Source of the DNA: a virus
Length of the DNA: 33,149 nucleotides
Direction: 5' to 3' (one strand)
Virus record (IMG/VR): IMGVR_UViG_3300010430_006936
Location: 1-33,149 of that record
The notes under the pieces were generated by a model, which was not told the DNA's origin, did no database searches, and saw nothing but the letters and a program-made list of their open reading frames with translations. Below, in pieces: positions 31,660-33,149 of the stretch (the stretch's first letter is position 1; every line of letters starts with the position of its first letter). The position numbers and the translations under genes were made by a program.

Positions 31660-31810
31660 AATGCCTGCAGTATAGTCGGCAACATCTATCATCGATAAAC
31701 CCCACAGAATTGAGCACAGGGCTTTCAGCCACGTAATTCAGAGTAAAGAACAAAGTTCTCACGGAATCCGCACTCTTCCTCCCCCTCCTGCGCGCTCTTT
31801 ATTGTCATTT

Positions 31811-31924
31811 TTTTTCAGTTTTTTATTACTACAGTTCATATCGCTAGCCAGCGCCACTGTAAGGGATTTGCAATGGATCGAAGATCTGAAAGGATCGAAG
31901 TTAATTTCAGTGTTTTTCAGTTTT
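31811..31924 (+). repeat. Two TTTTTCAGTTTT direct repeats, candidate integrase arm sites
   Basis: Copies at 31811-31822 and 31913-31924, start to start 102 bp. Between them are two GGATCGAAG copies (31875-31883 and 31892-31900, 17 bp apart). Repeats of this sort beside an integrase gene are typical of arm-type or Cox-binding sites in attP. The binding protein is not known from the sequence. Confidence 0.45.
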
Positions 31925-32014
31925 GTATGGCGGCTTTATGTGCCTATATTGAAGTGAAACCCGCATGTTTACTGGTTTTTTGCTCGATTACGTGGGGTTT
32001 TGTATGAAAAGGCG

Positions 32015-32045
32015 TTTTATTTGCTCCGAAGCGAAGCAAATAAAA
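32015..32045. repeat. Long inverted repeat near the integrase 3' end
   Basis: The 14-bp arms 32015-32028 and 32032-32045 (TTTTATTTGCTCCG / CGAAGCAAATAAAA) pair with one wobble or mismatch, with a 3-base loop. The T-run is on the wrong side for a classic terminator in either direction. It could act as an mRNA end-stabilising hairpin or be part of attP. Confidence 0.55.
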
Positions 32046-32078
32046 ACAAAGAGTTAGGTACAATTAAAACTGAAAGGA

Positions 32079-33149
32079 TTATTCGAACTTATCATGCAGC
32101 TTGTGGGGGAATAGTTGGGTGTAAACCTGCCAAAGAATGTTCAAATTACGGTGGCCTGTGACTTGAGCAACCTCTTCGATAGAGTAACCTTTTTCAAATA
32201 GTCGGCTTGCTCCCTCTCTGCGCAAATCATGATAACGCAGATCTTCAATGCCAAGTTCGTTACGAACGCGCTGAAATCCTGCCGTTACTGATCTCGGGTT
32301 GTAGGGGAATATCAAATCATCGTTTTGAGGTTGGCGCTTTACGATATCGAATGAACCAGCAAGCAAAGGCACTATCATATGGTTGCCTTCCTTTTTTCTT
32401 GGGTCTTTTCTATCACGCACTAAAACGGTTTTATGATCTTCGTTCAAATCTTCCCAGTGTAATTTGCACACCTCACCGATCCGCATGCAGGTCAAAATAC
32501 TAAAGTCTAAGATATCAAGAAAAGGTATCCGAGTTTTTCCATTGGGCCTATAGTCCATCCTTGTTTGAAGAGCATCTCTTAATTTGTCGAGTTCATTCTC
32601 TGTTGGGCGACGGGTTCGCTTCTGGCTTTTCCCTACTAAGTTCATTTCGATTAGAACGGGTACCGCATCTTCGAAAATTTGATAGTTGGCCGAAATGTCC
32701 CAAACGGGCAATGCCTTTTTCATCACACTGCGAAGATAGGCTATATCGTGATAAATAGTAGAAGGCCCGGCACCCGCCGCGCGCCTGATTTTACAATGTT
32801 CAATCAGATCACTGGTTTTTAGGGAGTCACTTTTAACCTTGCAGATATCACAGTCCATAAGCATTTTAATGACATAGCGTTTAGTTCTGCCTGTTTTTCC
32901 CCATAGGTCGTGATCTTCAAAATATAAATTTAGCAGGGCACCAAGGGGCACCACTTTGTGTGTGTTGAGTGCCCCATGATGTTCAATAGCATCGCATCGA
33001 GTTTTGCCCCAGGTACGAGCAACTTCTTTTTTACTGAATGTTTTCGACTCACGATGTATAATTTCGCCGGATTCTTTGACGCGCACAGTACATCGGTAAC
33101 TAAACTCGCCGCTTGCCTTTGCTCGTTTCTCTATTGTAAAAGATGCCAT
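32079..33149 (-). CDS. int: Tyrosine-type site-specific integrase
   Basis: 356 aa. The catalytic set is R223 (CMRIGE), H307 and R310 (YHDLRREG), H333 (TGHRN) and nucleophile Y343 (WQVYTQL), all present. The N-terminal part (residues 1-50) is a basic arm-type DNA-binding domain, followed by a core-binding SAM-like domain at about 65-165. It integrates and, with Cox, excises the prophage at attP. It reads toward the probable attP region, as in P2. The ATG is the last triplet of the window. If joined to base 1, the zinc-ribbon gene stop would directly precede it, with AGGT 5 bases before the ATG. Confidence 0.92.
   Translation of the reverse strand: MASFTIEKRAKASGEFSYRCTVRVKESGEIIHRESKTFSKKEVARTWGKTRCDAIEHHGALNTHKVVPLGALLNLYFEDHDLWGKTGRTKRYVIKMLMDCDICKVKSDSLKTSDLIEHCKIRRAAGAGPSTIYHDIAYLRSVMKKALPVWDISANYQIFEDAVPVLIEMNLVGKSQKRTRRPTENELDKLRDALQTRMDYRPNGKTRIPFLDILDFSILTCMRIGEVCKLHWEDLNEDHKTVLVRDRKDPRKKEGNHMIVPLLAGSFDIVKRQPQNDDLIFPYNPRSVTAGFQRVRNELGIEDLRYHDLRREGASRLFEKGYSIEEVAQVTGHRNLNILWQVYTQLFPHKLHDKFE

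Larger units (their letters stand above)
31616..32078. other. Non-coding region holding the probable attP site
   Basis: 463 bp between the last tail gene and the 3' end of the integrase gene, where P2 has attP. Besides the terminator it holds two 12-bp direct repeats, two GGATCGAAG copies, a repeated CTGAAAGGAT (31886-31895 and 32070-32079) and a large hairpin. Several T-runs suggest bent DNA suited to IHF. No tRNA 3' end is recognisable, so the core is not placed. Confidence 0.5.

Noticed and set aside
31616-32078. tRNA gene fragment as attachment core
   Set aside because: No T-loop or acceptor-stem pattern with CCA could be found on either strand.
1-33149. CRISPR array, transposase or insertion sequence, rRNA or tRNA gene
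   Set aside because: No regularly spaced repeats, transposase motifs or RNA gene signatures were seen anywhere in the window.

Overview
The window is a complete, or nearly complete, genome of a temperate myovirus of the P2/HP1/K139 group (Peduovirus-like). Every essential module is present: CI/Cox switch, rolling-circle replication gene A, capsid and packaging genes Q-P-O-N-M-L, contractile tail, lysis genes, an Ogr-type late activator and a tyrosine integrase. No host gene was recognised. The host is probably a marine gammaproteobacterium. Shewanella is my best guess, from base composition, a gammaproteobacterial LexA box and the DUF2586/DUF2597/DUF2590 tail set; this is inference only.

Layout. 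1-1475 (minus): a 186-type CI repressor with a duplicated DNA-binding domain, then a zinc-ribbon membrane protein. 1605-5175 (plus): Cox, CII-like and PrtN-like regulators, then seven small coupled genes of unknown function. 5175-10064: replication protein A, a cytosine and an adenine methyltransferase separated by a 36-codon ORF, and a PapB-like regulator. 10232-11190: accessory/control patch with a 39-aa ORF, an XRE regulator, a divergent 71-aa ORF and ogr. 11316-14116 (minus): portal and terminase ATPase. 14324-31615 (plus): scaffold/protease, capsid, a coiled-coil protein, terminase endonuclease, head and tail completion, sheath, tube, lysis cassette, tail chaperone, tape measure, baseplate, fibres and spike. 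31616-32078: terminator and probable attP region. 32079-33149 (minus): integrase.

How it may work. CI matches the 186 CI C-terminal domain and lacks the Ser/Lys pair of self-cleaving repressors. A very good LexA box sits between the -35 and -10 of the ogr promoter, so DNA damage may switch on the late activator directly. A dyad with a 12-bp spacer lies between the two late operons, about 56 bp upstream of a good -10 for the terminase operon, as expected of an Ogr site. The most unusual feature is at 16900-16906. The terminase endonuclease reading frame has no normal start codon covering its N-terminus, but it opens exactly at an in-phase A_AAA_AAA slippery site at the end of an 11-heptad coiled coil in the gene before it. 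This predicts a -1 frameshift fusion. The same heptamer drives the expected frameshift in the tail assembly chaperone at 22683-22689.

The order tail - attP - int(minus) | zinc ribbon(minus) - CI(minus) is the circular P2 map cut between int and the gene upstream of it, so the two window ends are probably adjacent in the phage.
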